DNA of 64,000 nucleotides from Cryptomeria japonica (GCF_030272615.1 NC_081408.1:408640889-408704888); one strand, 5' to 3'. Numbered from the stretch's first letter, positions 43,895 through 58,450 are shown. Numbers and translations are program-made. The notes: generated from the sequence alone by a model not told the origin.

Positions 43895-44290
43895 CAGTGG
43901 GACATTCTTGGAACCAGAGGGTGACCTTTTAGAGCAAGGTGTCATCACTTTTCTTGTACAGTGGGACATTCTTGGAACTAGAGGGAAGCCTCTTAGAGAA
44001 AGATGTCGTTACTTTTTTCTTGTACAGTGGGTCATTCTCGGAACCAGAGCACAGACTCTTAGAGAGAGATGTCATCACTTTTTCCTTGTACAGTGGGTCA
44101 TTCTCAGAACCAGAGTACAGACTCTTAGAGCGAGGTGATGCTGCTTTTTTTCTTGTACGGTGGGTCATTCTCGGAACCAGGGTACAGACTCTTAGAGCGA
44201 TATGATGCCACTTTTTCTTATGCATGGTTCTTATTCTCGGAACTAGAGCACATACTCTTAGAGAGAGATATCACACCTTTCTTGACACTT
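43895..44290. repeat. Minisatellite of about 64-bp units x6
   Basis: Units share the order CTTGTACAGTGGG(A/T)CATTCT(T/C)GGAAC(C/T)AGAG, then CTCTTAGAG.GA and GATG, then a T-rich end. About six units lie in the 3' untranslated part of the gag-only element; the last is diverged. Open frames across it are by-products of the unit length and shift between units. Confidence 0.85.
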
Positions 44291-44983
44291 GTACTATACA
44301 TTCTATACAGGTTGTAGCATACTTGGGCACAGACTCCTATGAGGCGCTCCAAACCTCACTTGAACACACACGCGCTTAATGTTGGGTGGAACTAACGGTG
44401 TTCCCACTCTCCTCCCTTACATGGATCACCAAGACAGGCTCTAGGGGCTATATTTCCATGTCCTTCTCTCCATGGATCACCTAGTTTTAGGGGCGAGATG
44501 TCCATGGTTTCTCTCTTGTTCGCCTTTCTTCTCATGGATCACCAAAGTGTGTATTCATGTACTCTCTCTCCTTCCTCTCATGAACCCATAGTTTTGCTAT
44601 TGATGGTTCATGGATGATGCCAACTTTTCTCTTTTATATGATCACTTGTGTTTATGTGATGGCATTGGTCTTTGTGTTCTGATTAGTTGTTGAGACATCT
44701 GATTATTGAGGTCTCTTCGGCTAGTTGGTTTGTCATCTTGTGTTTGTCGCATGTCTTTTGTGCTTTGTTTTTGTTTTGTGTGTCTTGTTCCTTTTTGTTT
44801 TGTGTTCTCTTGCATATGTTTGAGTGAGTTAAGATCTTAGGATTGGGGGCTTTTGTTCATCAAGATTAGTGACGTCTTATAATCCTTCTGGTATTTCTCT
44901 GCATCTCTCATCTTCATCTCCATTTCTCCTACTTTACCAACAATAGTGGCGTAAGCCATACTCCTGCTAAAGTGGGGGCTAAA

Positions 44984-46177
44984 TGTAGTGTCATAAAATT
45001 GCGCCTCCTTCAATTTTAACCACATTCAAAGTCCTCACTTTGGCAACGATATCCTCCTTTCTGACTAGGACCTCTTTCTTCATGTTCACCTCGTTGACCC
45101 CTTCCTATTTGAGCCCTAAGATAGCCTCAGGACCCTTTTCGGGCCCCAAGATAGGGCAGGATAGGGGTGTGGCACCCCTCTCTCTCCTAGGATAGGGGTG
45201 TGGCAACCCTGTCCCACCCTCTTAGGGTGGCCCCAAGATAGGTCCCCCCGACCCTATCTGCACTTCGGGATCCCAAATCTCCCTGATGTCAGCCTTTGGT
45301 GAGATGAATTAATCTTCTAAGGAATGTATAAAAGGGAGTTGGTTTTCTCATTTGCATGGGAGGCAAAATTCAGGTGAAGGGATCATAAGCAAGCATAGGC
45401 AAAGATATACATGATCAAGCATTCAAGCATTCAAGTCTTCTTCATTTATCCATGGGAGCAATATTACAACATTCATTTGCAAGCATGTGTGTGTGTGTGT
45501 TAGGGTTTTATCATGTTACATTCTATTTCATGCAACCCTTGTGATTACATTCAAGAAGCAAAGCAATCATTATCAACAAGTTGCAGATCTACAAGGTATA
45601 CATTTCCATTGTTTACATTCAAGCATTTGCAATTACTTTCTTTCAAGGTTGATTCCTCAACTAGGGTTTGAATAAGGAAAACCCCTATCCACAAACATTC
45701 TCCCTCTCTTTTCTATGTGTAGGTTGCAGGTGCGCAATTGGAATTGTAGGTTTGGGCTTCATTTGCAGAGACAAAAGAACCCTTTTCGTTTCACGGATTT
45801 TGTGGAGGACCATGTACATTGTCGCCGCAGTTTCGACGACTTTTCTCCAAATTTGCAGGGCAGATCCATATCAATTTAATTAGCTCAGATCTGAAGTTAC
45901 AACGTGATCCCAAACCGGTAGCTCCTCATTTTACTCAATCTCTCTCTTTCTTCCACATAGTCAACAAGTCAACTTTCTTATTTACAAAAGAGGGAAAAAT
46001 GCACTTCAACCCTTGCAATCCACTTGGTATTCACATCCTTGCTTCTCTTGGATTTGGATCTAGTAAAAATTCAACCCCTCTTTTGAATGTAAAGTTCCTC
46101 CAAGTGAAAATCATCCTAGTGACTTCCTTTCTCTCTCCTAGGAGGGGAGTCACTAGGGTTCAATTTTCCACTTTACA
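44984..46177 (+). repeat. 3' LTR of the gag-only element
   Basis: 1194 bp, preceded by the polypurine tract and followed by the TTAGG duplication. It has an extra 'CTCCTAGGATAGGGGTGTGGCA' repeat near 45185 that the 5' LTR lacks. Confidence 0.9.
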
Positions 46178-46182
46178 TTAGG

Positions 46183-46884
46183 TATATCTCAATCTCTCTC
46201 CCTATACTTATATCTCCCTTTCAAATACATCTCTCTCCCTTTCCCTTACTCTACTTCTGTATATATCTTTCATCTATCTCTTCCTTCTCTACTTAACTCA
46301 CTCCTTTTCTCATCCCATCTAGATCTTTTCCAAGTTCATCTATCTTTACATATATCTCCCTCTTTCTATTCCTATCTCTCCCTCTCCCACTCTATCCTTA
46401 TCACTCCCTATTTCTCTATCTCTCTAATATTATCTCTTCTCTATTTTTATCTCCCTCCTCTACCTTCCTCTACCTATACCTATTTATTACTTGTCTCTAT
46501 CACCTTCTTTCTCTCCCACTCTTGCCCCCTCTATCTCTATCTCCCTATAGATCTATCTTCGTGTATATCTATATCTCATTATCTCTTATTCACTCTATCT
46601 CTCCCTCCATTTGTATTAATCTCTCTATCAATTTCTATCCATATCTATCTCTACCTCCATCTTCACATCTCTATCTCTTTCCATATCCATCTCTCTTTAT
46701 ATAACTCCCTCTATCAATATATCTCTTCCTCTATACATGATTAATATACCTCTCCCTATCTTCCTCTATCACCCTCTCTATGTATCTTTTGCTACCTTTA
46801 TCTCTTTATATACTCCCTCTCTATATATCTCTAGCTCTCTCCCTCTATCCTTCTCTATACACGCCCCCCCCCCCCCTCTCTCTC

Positions 46885-46929
<45 letters not shown>

Positions 46930-47005
46930 ATCTATCTATCTATCTATCTATCTATAATATATTTTTCTCTCTTTATTAGTCTATCATACTATCTACATCT
47001 GTCTA
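46183..47005. repeat. Pyrimidine-rich array of the TIR element, left part
   Basis: Degenerate TCTATC/TCTCCC/CTCTAT repeats, with a pure (TATC)n block at about 46888-46955 and a C14 run near 46865. Open frames here encode only Ser/Leu/Tyr/Ile/Pro-rich peptides and are not genes. The array resumes at 51911 after the copia insertion. Confidence 0.85.
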
Positions 47006-47939
47006 TGTTGAATGCTTGGACAACTAAGAGGGACGAGGGTGAATCAATTATCAATCAAACCTTTTAATTCTTTCACACATCTAGAATAACCAACCTATTA
47101 TTTATTTAACCCGAGCAGTTGTAAACATGAAAGCACACATATACTCAACAAAATCATACACACAAAACACCAGATATGATTTGGAAAAATTAAGAAGGGA
47201 AAAACCACATATAATGTTAGTTCTCAATATATAACACCTATTAGGGTGACACTAGTTAAGGTGATTTTTACAAAGGTGGCTCACTGCAAGAGAGATTAAG
47301 AAAATCCACCACTGTGATACAACTACCACAAATAACAATGTTAGAACAGTCTTCGGTGCCTAACAACACATTACACACCTTCGCACAACTTCTCACATCA
47401 ATCATCGGTCATATTTAGCTTTTTCAATCTCACAATCTTCCATTACTTCATACATTTTGATCATCCTTTACTTATACTATCCTCTTGACTACATAACCTT
47501 CCAAGTCGGCCAAATATAATTTGAAATAGGTTTGCACTAAGAATTCTAGTGGTGGAAAGGAATGAGAAGTTGACCACACCACAACACACTTCATCGATCA
47601 AATCAATATGCTACACAACGCTACATAAATGCCATTAAACAGTCTCTAATTCTGAATCGGACCGAACCTAAAATAATATTTCTTAACTTAGCAAAAGAAT
47701 GGAACCAAGATACACATGAATCGAAGAAATCAACACCATATCCAGAATATGGAGAAATACAGATCACAACCAACACAATCACTTACCAATCAACACTGAA
47801 CATCATTCAAAACACGACTTCTAGAGCACCAAAACAGTTCGGGAAACATATTATGGATCGCCAACTCAGAAAACCACATGTTGACATCAATGAAAACCAT
47901 GACAAACATATCAACACCATCAACATCACATTTGCAACA
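47006..47939 (-). repeat. 3' LTR of the second copia
   Basis: 934 bp. Its outer end reads, on the minus strand, as a pyrimidine run followed by CAGTTGT-like sequence and ATTCAACA, the typical end of this copia group. The inner end ACATTTGCAACA abuts the polypurine tract. Confidence 0.85.
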
Positions 47940-48208
47940 ATATCCCCCTTTGTCATTGATGGCAACATCCATCAACAACAAACAAAAAAACTTGCATATT
48001 GTATCTTTGCAACTCTGCATCATCATTTACTCTACATCTCTCCCCATTTGACATCAAGGACAACTTGTTTTTAGTTTGCCCCCCCAAAGAGGAAACCCCC
48101 AAGAATTAGTCCAGACAAGAGTGATCATGCAATTTACTGGACTAATGCACATCCAAATGCACATAAATTCAAACTAGGAGGGGGTAAGACCCATAACTTC
48201 TGCTAGAG

Positions 48209-48953
48209 TTACTCAAATGTATCTTTACACAACACCTTGGTGAAGATATTTGCAATCTGCTCTTTTGTAGGTACATACTCAAGCCTTGCTTCATTATCCA
48301 ACACTTTTTCCCTCAAGAAGTGATACCAAATAGATATATGATTTATTCTGGAATGTTGTACCGGATTCTTAGAAATGTTTATTGCACTAGTGTTATCACG
48401 CATAATTGAGATGGATTCATCAAACAACACACCAATATTCTTCAAAGTCTATTTCATCCAAAGTACTTGCATGAAACATGAAGATGCTGCAATATATTCA
48501 TTTTTAACTGTGGATAGGGAAACAAAATCCTTCTTTTTACTTGACCAAGCAACTAATAGAGAGCTAAGGAGAAATGCTTAGCCACTTATACTTTTTCTAT
48601 CATCAACACTTCCTGCCCAATCTGCATCTATATAAGTTGTCAAAGTAAAATCTGAATCTTTGGGATACCATAATCCAAATTCTTCTATTCCCTTTAAATA
48701 TTTGATTTTTTTCTTCTACTGCAACAACATGTGATTCTTTGGGTTCTTGCTGAAATCTAGCTACTAAACAAACAACATACATGATATCTGGTCTAGTTGC
48801 AGTCAAATATAATAGTCCTCCAATCATTGATATGTACTTACTTGCATTAGCTTTAGGATATTTATCATCTTTTGTTAACTTGCATCTGGTTGTCATAGGT
48901 GTACATATTGGTTTAGAATTCTCCAACCCAAACTTCTTCAATAATTCTTTCAC
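48209..48953 (-). pseudogene. RT end and RNase H of the second copia
   Basis: Recognisable stretches are YISMIGGLLYLTATRPDIMY near 48830, then DNTSAINISKNPVQHSR and EYVPTKEQIANIFTK near 48400-48250. The last two are hallmark copia RNase H sequences. Broken. Confidence 0.9.
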
Positions 48954-49044
48954 ATATTTAGACTGAGAAATGAAAATTTATTTCCTATTTTGATTCACTT
49001 GCAATCCTTGAAAGAAATTACTCACCGATCATTGACATCTCAAA

Positions 49045-49722
49045 TTACTTATGCATCTCACTAGCAAACCTTCTGCACATACCACCATTTCCTCTAAATG
49101 TTATGCCATCAATATATACTACAACAATTAAAATTTTACCTGAATCAACTTTGAAATAAAGATTACTATTAGTAGATCCCTTTTGAAAACCTTGACCAAT
49201 CAAATAATTGTCTAGCCTTCCATACCAAGCTGTAGGAGCTTGTTTTAATCCATACAAATCCTTCTTCAACTTGCAAACAATATTTGGATCATATATCAAC
49301 TTAAATCCTTTTGGTTGTTCAATATAAACTTCTTCTTTTAGCTCTCCATTCAAAAATATTGATTTTACATCCATATGATAAACTTTGAAATCCTTGAAAG
49401 TTGCAAAAGCCAAGAACATCCTAATAGCTTCCATCTGAGCAATTAGAGAAAATGTTTCCTCAAAGTTAATTCCTTCAACTTGAGTGTAACCTTTGCAAAC
49501 CAACCTTGTTTTGTTTCTTACAACCTTCCCATCTTCATCCAACTTGTTCCGGAACACCCACTTTGTTCCAATTACCTTTTTATCTGTCGGTCTGTGTACG
49601 AGTTCCCATGTTTGATTTTTCTCAATCTGGTCTAGCTCTTCTCTTATTGCGTTTATCCAATTTTGATCATTGTAAGCTTCTTCTACTGACTTCGGTTCAG
49701 TCTTAGAAAGTAAACATAACAA
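49045..49722 (-). pseudogene. RT of the second copia
   Basis: A 225-codon frame with the copia RT layout: EELDQIEKNQTWELV, KWVFRNKLDEDGKVVRNK, then VYHMDVKSIFLNGELKEEVY and KKDLYGLKQAPTAWY. It is a well-preserved part of a dead element. Confidence 0.92.
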
Positions 49723-49744
49723 AACTTGTTCTTGAGCTGCCTTC

Positions 49745-50659
49745 TGTTAGCATTACATTATGTGTTGGCATTGATGTCAAATCCTCTGGTCCGGATGTGG
49801 TATGATGAGTAGGAGTGTTTGAATTAGGTATATTGTGTGCTTGGTAGTTTCTCAGTTTCACCGGATGAGTTTGGTATCTCGAAAGTTGTTTCTCAGTGTT
49901 ATTTTTAGGTTTGGATTGTTCTGAAGCTCGAGGCATTGGACCAGACATTAAGGTTGTATAACGTGTAGGTGCATTTTGTGTCTGGCTTTGGCAATGTATG
50001 TTCGATGAGGAATGGTCTGATATGGTCCACTTCTCATTCCTTACCACCACCGAAATGTTTAGTGGAGACCTATCCTAGATCTTTGTCTTAGCCAACATTG
50101 AGAAGTATGATTTCAGAGATAGTATATATAGGAGTTTGATTTGATTAATTGATATGTGGCTTTTTGTGTTGAAGACACGTGAGATTGAAATAATCCAGTA
50201 GCTGTGTGAGTATAGTGTTGTAGATTGTTACCGAAAGTAGTTCTGGCAATGCAAACTATGTTTTTGTGGTGGATTCTCTTTATCTTTCTTTCTTCTTTGA
50301 TAGTGAACCTTTCAGGGTAGTAAGCCCACTTGCAGTGAGAAAATCGATAGTGAGCCTTTCAGGGTAGTGATCCCACCAACAGTGAGCACCTTGGCAGTGA
50401 GCCACCCTTTGTAAAAATCACGTTAATCGATGTCACCTTAACTGGTGTTTATATATTGATAATTAGCATTCCTCATGGTTTTTCCCTGCTTAGGTTTTCC
50501 ATGTAAATTTTGGTGTTTCTTGTGGCTGTTTTGATTCTTGCATGTGCTTTCAAGTTCTATTAATTCCATTTATTATTCTGAATCTGTGCATTAAGGTTAA
50601 AAGCAAAATTTCATAGTCAATTGATTCACCCCCCCTCTCAGTTGTACGAATATTCAACA
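49745..50659 (+). mobile_element. Solo LTR of a related copia family inside the second copia
   Basis: A 915-bp segment from TGTTAGCATTACATTATG to GTACGAATATTCAACA. It shares its right half with the LTR of the host copia (TTTGTAAAAATCAC, GTTTTTCCC, a CCCCCCCTCTCAGTTGT end) but in opposite orientation. It lies between the RT and integrase parts. No clean 5-bp duplication is visible. Confidence 0.75.
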
Positions 50660-50950
50660 AATTCTTGTAATAATTCCTCTGTTCTTGTTACCATTAATCT
50701 GATCCTCAAAGTGATTCCTCTATACATACCTTGGGGTATTTGATGTAATTTCTAGAGCCTACTGAGTTTAATTTTTCTATTCTTATTTATTTTCTTCTTC
50801 TCTTATTCTATTAGTGAACTCATTAGATTCACATCCTATTAATTTATCAGTCTTTAGAAATGTCTTCATCAAACTTCACATTTGCACTTTCAACAATTTT
50901 GTTTAGTCTTTTATTGTAACACAGGTTTGCCTTGCTCCTTGTAGCGTATC

Positions 50951-51697
50951 CTAGGAATATGCCTTCATCTGCTTTGCTGTCAAATTTTCCAAGATTATCC
51001 CCATCTCTCTAGATATAACATCTTCTTCCAAATACCTTGAAATACTTCCATGCCATAGTTTATATGATGTCTTCCCATATCTCTTTCGAAATAGAACTCT
51101 ATTGAGGGTATATATTGTTGTGTGTATAGCTTGTTTCCAATAAACTTCTAGTAGTCCTAATCCTTTGATAATTGTTCTAGCTGCCTCTTGCATATTTCTA
51201 TTCATTCTTTCCACTACACCATTCTGCTGTGGTGTCCTTGGGGCAGATAACTGTCTTCTAGCTCCATGTTTCTCATAGAAATTGTTAAAATCGTTAGAAA
51301 TAAATTTTCCTCCTCTATCAGATCTCAAAAATTTGATTCTTCTATCAAATTCATTTTCAACTCTTGCCTTGAATATCTTGAATTTTTCTTATGTCTCTGA
51401 TTTTTTCTCTTTTAAAAATCCAAGCCATGTCATTCTATAATGATCATCAATTAAGAGCATGAAATATCTCTCACCTTATATAATCCTTACTCTAGTAGGA
51501 CCACATAAATCTGTGTGCACCAAGTCCATCAGTCTAGTAGAAGATTGTTCCTTTCCTCTAAATGTTCCTTTTGTCTGCTTTCCGTCTTGACATTCTTTAC
51601 AAATATTGTTATTCGGTTTGGCCAGCCTTGATAAATCTCTTATTGCACTAGTCGAACTAAACTTTACCAAAACATCAAAGTACACAAATCCAAGCAA
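50951..51697 (-). pseudogene. GAG-pre-integrase and integrase of the second copia
   Basis: Stretches include CKECQDGKQTKGTF with STRLMDLVHTDLCGPTRV (zinc-binding region and first catalytic Asp), then RSDRGGKFISNDFNNF and SAPRTPQQNGVVERMNR (core with the PQQNG-Glu motif). Broken. Confidence 0.9.
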
Positions 51698-51910
51698 TCA
51701 ACATCATATCTAGAAGATGGAGAAAATCAGATGACAACCAAAACAATCAATTGTAACCAATCATCACTGGACATCATTTAGAACATGACTTTCAAAGCAC
51801 AAAAATAGTTCAGGAAACATATTTCGGATCATCAACTCAAAAAATCACATATTGACATCAATGACAACCATGACTAACATATCAACACCATGAACATCAC
51901 ATTTGCAACA

Positions 51911-52325
51911 CTCTATCTATCCATATTCTTCTTCCTTTATCTCTCTCTATCTCTTCCTTTTTGTATCTCACTCTATGTACCCCTCTCTATCCATACCTCT
52001 CTATCTCTCTATATATTTATCTCTATATTTACCTCTCGCTTTCTATATATCTATTCATCTCTCTCTCCCTTTATCTTCATTTCTATCTTTGTCTTCCTCC
52101 CTCCTTTTCTATCTCTAGATATGTCTCCCTCTTTCTATCCATCCTTGTCTTTCCATCTTTCTCCCTCTCTCTTCATAGACCTTAATATCTATATCTATAT
52201 TTGTGTCTCTATCTCTTTTCTAGGTGTGTTTATCTCTCTCTATTTCTCATTCTATCTCTTCCTCTCTTTATCTCTTCATCTCTCTTCACCCTTATATGTC
52301 TCATTTGTATCTTTATCTTTATACA

Positions 52326-52409
<84 letters not shown>

Positions 52410-52500
52410 ACCTCTCTTTATCCCTCTCCTCTCTATTTATTTGTATCTCCCTCTCTATATCTATTTTCATCTATATAGATCTCTCTCCCTATTGTTAATG
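51911..52500. repeat. Pyrimidine-rich array of the TIR element, right part
   Basis: Continues the TCTATC-type array of 46183-47005. It includes pure (CT)n and (TA)n blocks at about 52325-52410. Removing the copia joins the two parts. Confidence 0.85.
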
Positions 52501-52598
52501 GATCTTGATTATCTTTTTAATTTAGATGTTTTTGTGTTAGCTATATTTGTATCTTAGTTCTTTATGAGGTTTGTGGATTATCTTTTCCCTCTAACTTT

Positions 52599-53930
<1,332 letters not shown>

Positions 53931-55437
53931 TCTATATTTTAGGTGAGAGAGAGAGACAAAGAGAGTGATGAAGAGGTAGAAATATAAGTGTAGATCTTGA
54001 GAGAGATATATGGAATAAGGGATTCAACAAGAGTTAGAGAGATAGGTCTAGAGAGAGATGTATAAATATGGTTAAAAAGAGAGGGAGGGAGCATTAGACG
54101 AGTGGATTGATAGATTTAGATCATAAGAGTGAGAGGTAGAGAAAACAACAAAGAAAGATGTTCATGGTTTACCAAAATTTATTGCAATCCTTAGAAAAAT
54201 TCCTAATTTTTAAAATTATTAATTACTCATTTAATGCTTCAATTATTTTGAGAAGATTGTTACAAAGAAAAATCATGAAAGAGGGAATTCATATGCAAAA
54301 GTTGTGATAATGTTTCAAAAACGAAGGATAAATTTAAATTGATTATATATTTTTTAATATATAATATATAAAAACTACCTATTCCATAGCCTAGAGCTCT
54401 GAATCATCTTTCCGACGCTTGTAAAAAATAAAAATTTCAATAAGAAACATAAAAGTTATACCCATTTTACTAAAATGTGTTTTTGCAAACTTTTCAAAAT
54501 GGATATCCGTTTTGGTTTCCATAAAACATGACATCACAATAATGATGTCAGGAAACAAATATCTGTTTTTTCTGATATAATTTTTCTCTCCATTTTTCCC
54601 CCAAGTTTGCTTTGGGATTTGGCATGGATTTGCCAAACTTGGAAAGTGAACACAAAAAACATGTTTACAACTTTTCCTTGGTTTTCCAGATTTTGCCCAT
54701 GTGGCTGCCAACTTTTTTTTAACCCAAATCGATGAAATGAAAATATTTTTTATAGAGAAATTGTCAGCTTTCTACCAATATAAATTTTATGTTATTTTGA
54801 ATTAAGAAATAATTATTATTGATTTTTTACATTGATTATGTCTAAAGTCCTGATTGATAGGTTGATTGAAAAACATCTATAACTTTAACATGGTTAAACA
54901 TTTTTCAAATCCAAAAAATGATGCACATTCTATGCTTTGTCTATTATAGGAATAAAAAAAATTTGAATTTCATGGATTTTTGACCAAGTTATGGTTCGTA
55001 GAAAAACTCGTTTTTTTATTTTTAAAAAGTTCTAATAAAAAATTTGCAATTAATTATTTACTTGCCAAAAATTACAAAAAAAAATATAACACATCCGGAC
55101 GTGTGCTCTCTACTTATATTGAAAATTTGAAAAAAAAAAATGTTTTGTTTGTACTTATGTTCCGCAGACATAGACCTGCTTTTTATTTTTTCCTTGAAAT
55201 TTTAGTACTACTGCATTGAAATATCAATTTTCACCAAATAGATTTAGATTTTTCCAAAAAAGAAACTAGTAGCTTAGAAAGTAGGTTCATTTTTCTACAA
55301 GTTTTGTTTTTACATATTTTCCAAATTATGTTAATAACATATTCAAATTTTTATGTCAAGTTGCCTAACTTTGATTTCCTAAATTTTCATTGCCACTTAA
55401 GGGCCTAGTTTGGACCCCCATGATCTTGCACACACCC
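53931..55437. other. Right arm of the TIR element
   Basis: From about 54200 to 54720 this pairs, on the opposite strand, with 38481-38940 and 22975-23116. From about 55395 to 55437 it pairs with the left terminus at 22904-22930. The 54720-55395 part has no counterpart in the short left arm. It is AT-rich, with no gene. Frames such as 54391-54711 (minus) have no known motif. Confidence 0.6.
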
Positions 55438-55599
55438 ACAACTAATATGATATAATAGTTCACATAATCTAAAAAACCTATAACCAATAATGTGACCATG
55501 TAACAAATATACCAATACACTCTTAATGAAAAACCTAATAAGTTTCGTCATTACAACAATATGAACACACACAAACACTTTTTGAATGAACATGGACAT

Positions 55600-56960
55600 A
55601 ACAATGTCATAGTACAAACAAAAAATAAGATCTACCTTGTCACTAAATTTTACAAATTTGAATCGATTGAGTGGATTTATCATTATGTCAACAACTTGTT
55701 CATTTGTGGAACAATATTGAAGATAGACAACACTGTGGGTTGTATGCTCCTAAATGTAATGATGATAAATTTTGAATATGTTTGGTGTAGGTACATGATA
55801 AACTAGATTCTTAACCATCGTGAAAACACTTTGATTGTCACAAAGATTATGTGTTGGTTCATGTTGATCTAAGTGAAGATCATAGAGAACTTGATGTAAC
55901 CAAACAAATTCACAAGTTGCACTATATGTTGCTTTTGTAGATGGTAGTTCAATAGTGTTTTGTAGTTTTCTTTACCAACAAATAGCTTCATAACCAAGTG
56001 AGAACACATATCCAATACTCAATTGACAATAATCAATGGAACTTGCCCAATCTGAATCTGTATAAATGTTCAAGTGAAAGTCATATGTGTTGATACGATG
56101 TACCAAAGTTAGGGGTACCTTTGATATATTTCAAAACTTGTTTTGTTGCAAGCAAGTGTTCTGTCTTTGTATTGGAGATGAATTGAGATAGCTAGCTAAT
56201 TTCAAAACATAGGTCTGGCTTGGTAGTAGTAAGATAGATCAAACTACTAACCAATTGTTTTTAAATGGTCTCATCAACTTGAGAGGAATCTAAATGGGTT
56301 GACAACTTTAACCTAACTTCCATAGGTGTAGCAAGAGGATTACAATAAAGCATTTGAAACTTCTCCAAAAGTGTTTTGGCATACTTGTCTTGAGAAATGA
56401 AAACCGTACAATTGTCCTACCAAAATTCTACACCCAAACAATAATGGAGCACAACATCTATCATTTCAAATGCAAAACAAAGATCATGCTTGAATTTTTG
56501 GAGAAACTGAGATCCACTACATGTGATGACTAGGTCATTCAAATATATAATGAGAATAACAATGTCCTCATTATAAAGTTGTACATAGCGATTACGATTT
56601 GAAGGACTTCCGCTAAATCCAAAATTTCTAAGATGAGTGTCAATATTAAATTACCAAGCTCTAGGAGCTTTCTTTAATCCATACAAGGACTTGATTAACC
56701 TACAAATAAGATGCTCCTTCCCAACTACTTGAAACCCTTGTAGTTGGACCATGTAGAATTCTTCATTTAAGTCACCATTCAAGATTGCAATTTTGACATC
56801 CTTTTATTATAATGGCCACCCAAACTAAGCTACAAGAGAAGAAATAAGAGAGAGGCATACCGTTTTGGTTGTAGAGGCAAATGTCTCCTCATGGTTTATG
56901 CCTTCTTGTTGAGCATATCCTTTGGCACCAAGTCGAGCTTTGAACTTGTCAATGGACCCA
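55600..56960 (-). pseudogene. RT and RNase H part of the outer copia
   Basis: Reading leftwards, copia RT motifs are visible: DVKIAILNGDLNEEFYM near 56790, SLYGLKKAPRAW near 56660, and a YVDDL-like catalytic site near 56540. RNase H follows, with YCSTNEQVVDI near 55690. These would copy element RNA into DNA in the cytoplasm. The region is broken in many places and cannot be active. Confidence 0.8.
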
Positions 56961-57649
56961 TCTAATTTGTATTTTTCCTTGTACACCCATTTTCAACCAA
57001 TGGGCTTCTTTCCACGAGGCGATTTACACTACTTACATGTGTTGTTCTTTGTTAAATCATCAAATTCCGCATTCATGGAAGTTTCCCATTCTAGTTTACA
57101 AAAGGCTTCTTCAAATCGGGTTGGTTCAAACTCCTATGAGATTAAGGAAAAATTGGAAATATTATATAACTTTGGCTTTCCCTTTTGTAGCTTGTCACGT
57201 TCAAGCATCTCTTTGTTTATCTTCTTTCACATTCTTAATGGTCTTATGAAACCACTTTAGACGAGATTTGGGTATCTATTGTTGATTGTCAAAAGGTTGA
57301 CTTGGAGAATAATTCACTATATCGCAAAGGATATTTTGCATACACCAATATGGTCTATCCTCTTTCTTGTCATCTTTAGACTTTGAATGTCACCTACTTG
57401 ATGAATTATCATTTGTACTTACAAACTCTTTCTTGATAAGAAATTCACTGTCTGGAACCTGAATTGGGTTACCATCATCTGCAAAGTAAGGTGTCTTTTC
57501 CTGAGCAATTACATCTATATTAACAATTAATATTTTAGTATTTGCATTAGTTAAGTGACATGCTTTTGATTTTTCACTATAGCCAACAAAATGAAATTCT
57601 AACTTTTGCATCTAGTTTATGTATATTGTTTTGTTTAACTTGTTTAGAA

Positions 57650-58450
57650 GCAATACAACCAAAAATAAGAAAATATCAATAGTAGGCTTATGACCACTCT
57701 AGACTTCTTTAGGAGTAGTATTTTGCATAGACTTACAAGAGCATCAATTGAGAATGTGTACAACAGTTTGTATTGTTTTTGGTCTAGTAACGGTATGATG
57801 CATTCTTACTATGCATCATACACTGAGCCATTTCAACAATTGTCCTATTTTTACATTCGACCACTTCTTTTGGCTGTAGAGTGTATGGTGTGCTATACTA
57901 TTGATGGATTCCCTCTTGCTTTCAAAATTTGGTGAATACCATTGAGGTAAATTCTGCACCATTGTCTAAACTCAGTTTTCATATTCCTGCTTATTTGTTT
58001 TTCAACCAAAGATTTAAACATCTTGAGAAACGAAAAGATTCATATTTCTATTTCATGAAATGCATCCACATTTTTCTTGAATAATCATATGCAATTAGTA
58101 ATAAATATCTAGCTTCACATATGGATGTAGTTCTAGCAGAACCCTATTTATCCATGTGAACAAGATCTATTAGATCTTGTTCTCTTCGAGATTGCTCCTT
58201 TGCAAAAGGAAATCGACTTTGCTTTCCTAGTTGACAACCTTCACATTCATGTTGTTGATTATGTATTGTAGGAAGACCATGGACCATACTATCCTTGGTT
58301 AACTTAGCTAGATATTGATAATTTAGATGACCATATCTCTTATGCCAAAGTACATCACTATGATCTTTTTCTGCTAAGGCATATGAGTTGGATGTACCTA
58401 TGTCCACAAGTTTGTACAAACCATTTTAACCAATTCCAAGGGCTATCAAA
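57650..58450 (-). pseudogene. GAG-pre-integrase and integrase part of the outer copia
   Basis: The stretch at 58144-58419 shows the copia GAG-pre-integrase signature: HKRYGHLNYQYLAKL, then the zinc-binding CEGCQLGKQSRFPF. The integrase core continues leftwards in degraded form. Several breaks. Confidence 0.85.

Larger units (their letters stand above)
38959..46177 (+). mobile_element. Gag-only (non-autonomous) LTR retrotransposon, 7.2 kb
   Basis: LTRs are at 38959-40144 and 44984-46177 (TGTAGTGTCATAAAATTG...CACTTTACA). TTAGG duplications lie at 38954-38958 and 46178-46182. The primer site TGGTGAACCCAACGTG (40148-40163) differs at only two bases from that of the Tat-type gypsy. The polypurine tract AAAGTGGGGGCTAAA is at 44969-44983. 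The interior has two gag-like frames and no protease, RT or integrase, so it fits the TR-GAG class that relies on enzymes from a relative. Its 3' half carries a minisatellite and a SINE. LTR copies differ at about one base in ten in sampled parts. It has few visible breaks in its main frame. Confidence 0.85.
47006..51910 (-). mobile_element. Second Ty1/copia element, inserted in the pyrimidine array
   Basis: The 3' LTR is at 47006-47939 (on + from TGTTGAATGC to TTTGCAACA). A 5' LTR remnant at about 51680-51910 ends in the same ACATTTGCAACA. GTCTA and CTCTA flank the two sides, a 4-of-5 match. A polypurine tract lies inside the 3' LTR. Minus-strand parts: GAG-pre-integrase at 51697-51476, integrase at 51328-50951, RT at 49722-49045 and 48953-48603, and RNase H at 48445-48209. 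Gag and protease are not visible. A solo LTR lies at 49745-50659. It is old, with several breaks. Confidence 0.85.

Noticed and set aside
43731-44138. Frame with repeated VQW-ILGTR peptide, possibly a repeat protein
   Set aside because: The peptide repeat simply reflects the 64-bp minisatellite, and the frame shifts between units.
43895-44290. Possible CRISPR-like array
   Set aside because: Repeats are head-to-tail without unique spacers, lie inside an LTR element and belong to a plant genome.
46522-47067. Open frames of 60-95 codons rich in Ser, Leu, Tyr, Ile and Pro
   Set aside because: They translate TCTATC-type microsatellite in several frames at once. No motif and no codon bias beyond the repeat.
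51890-52557. Overlapping frames up to 202 codons in the CT-rich block
   Set aside because: Low-complexity repeat translation; the same peptide style appears in three frames.
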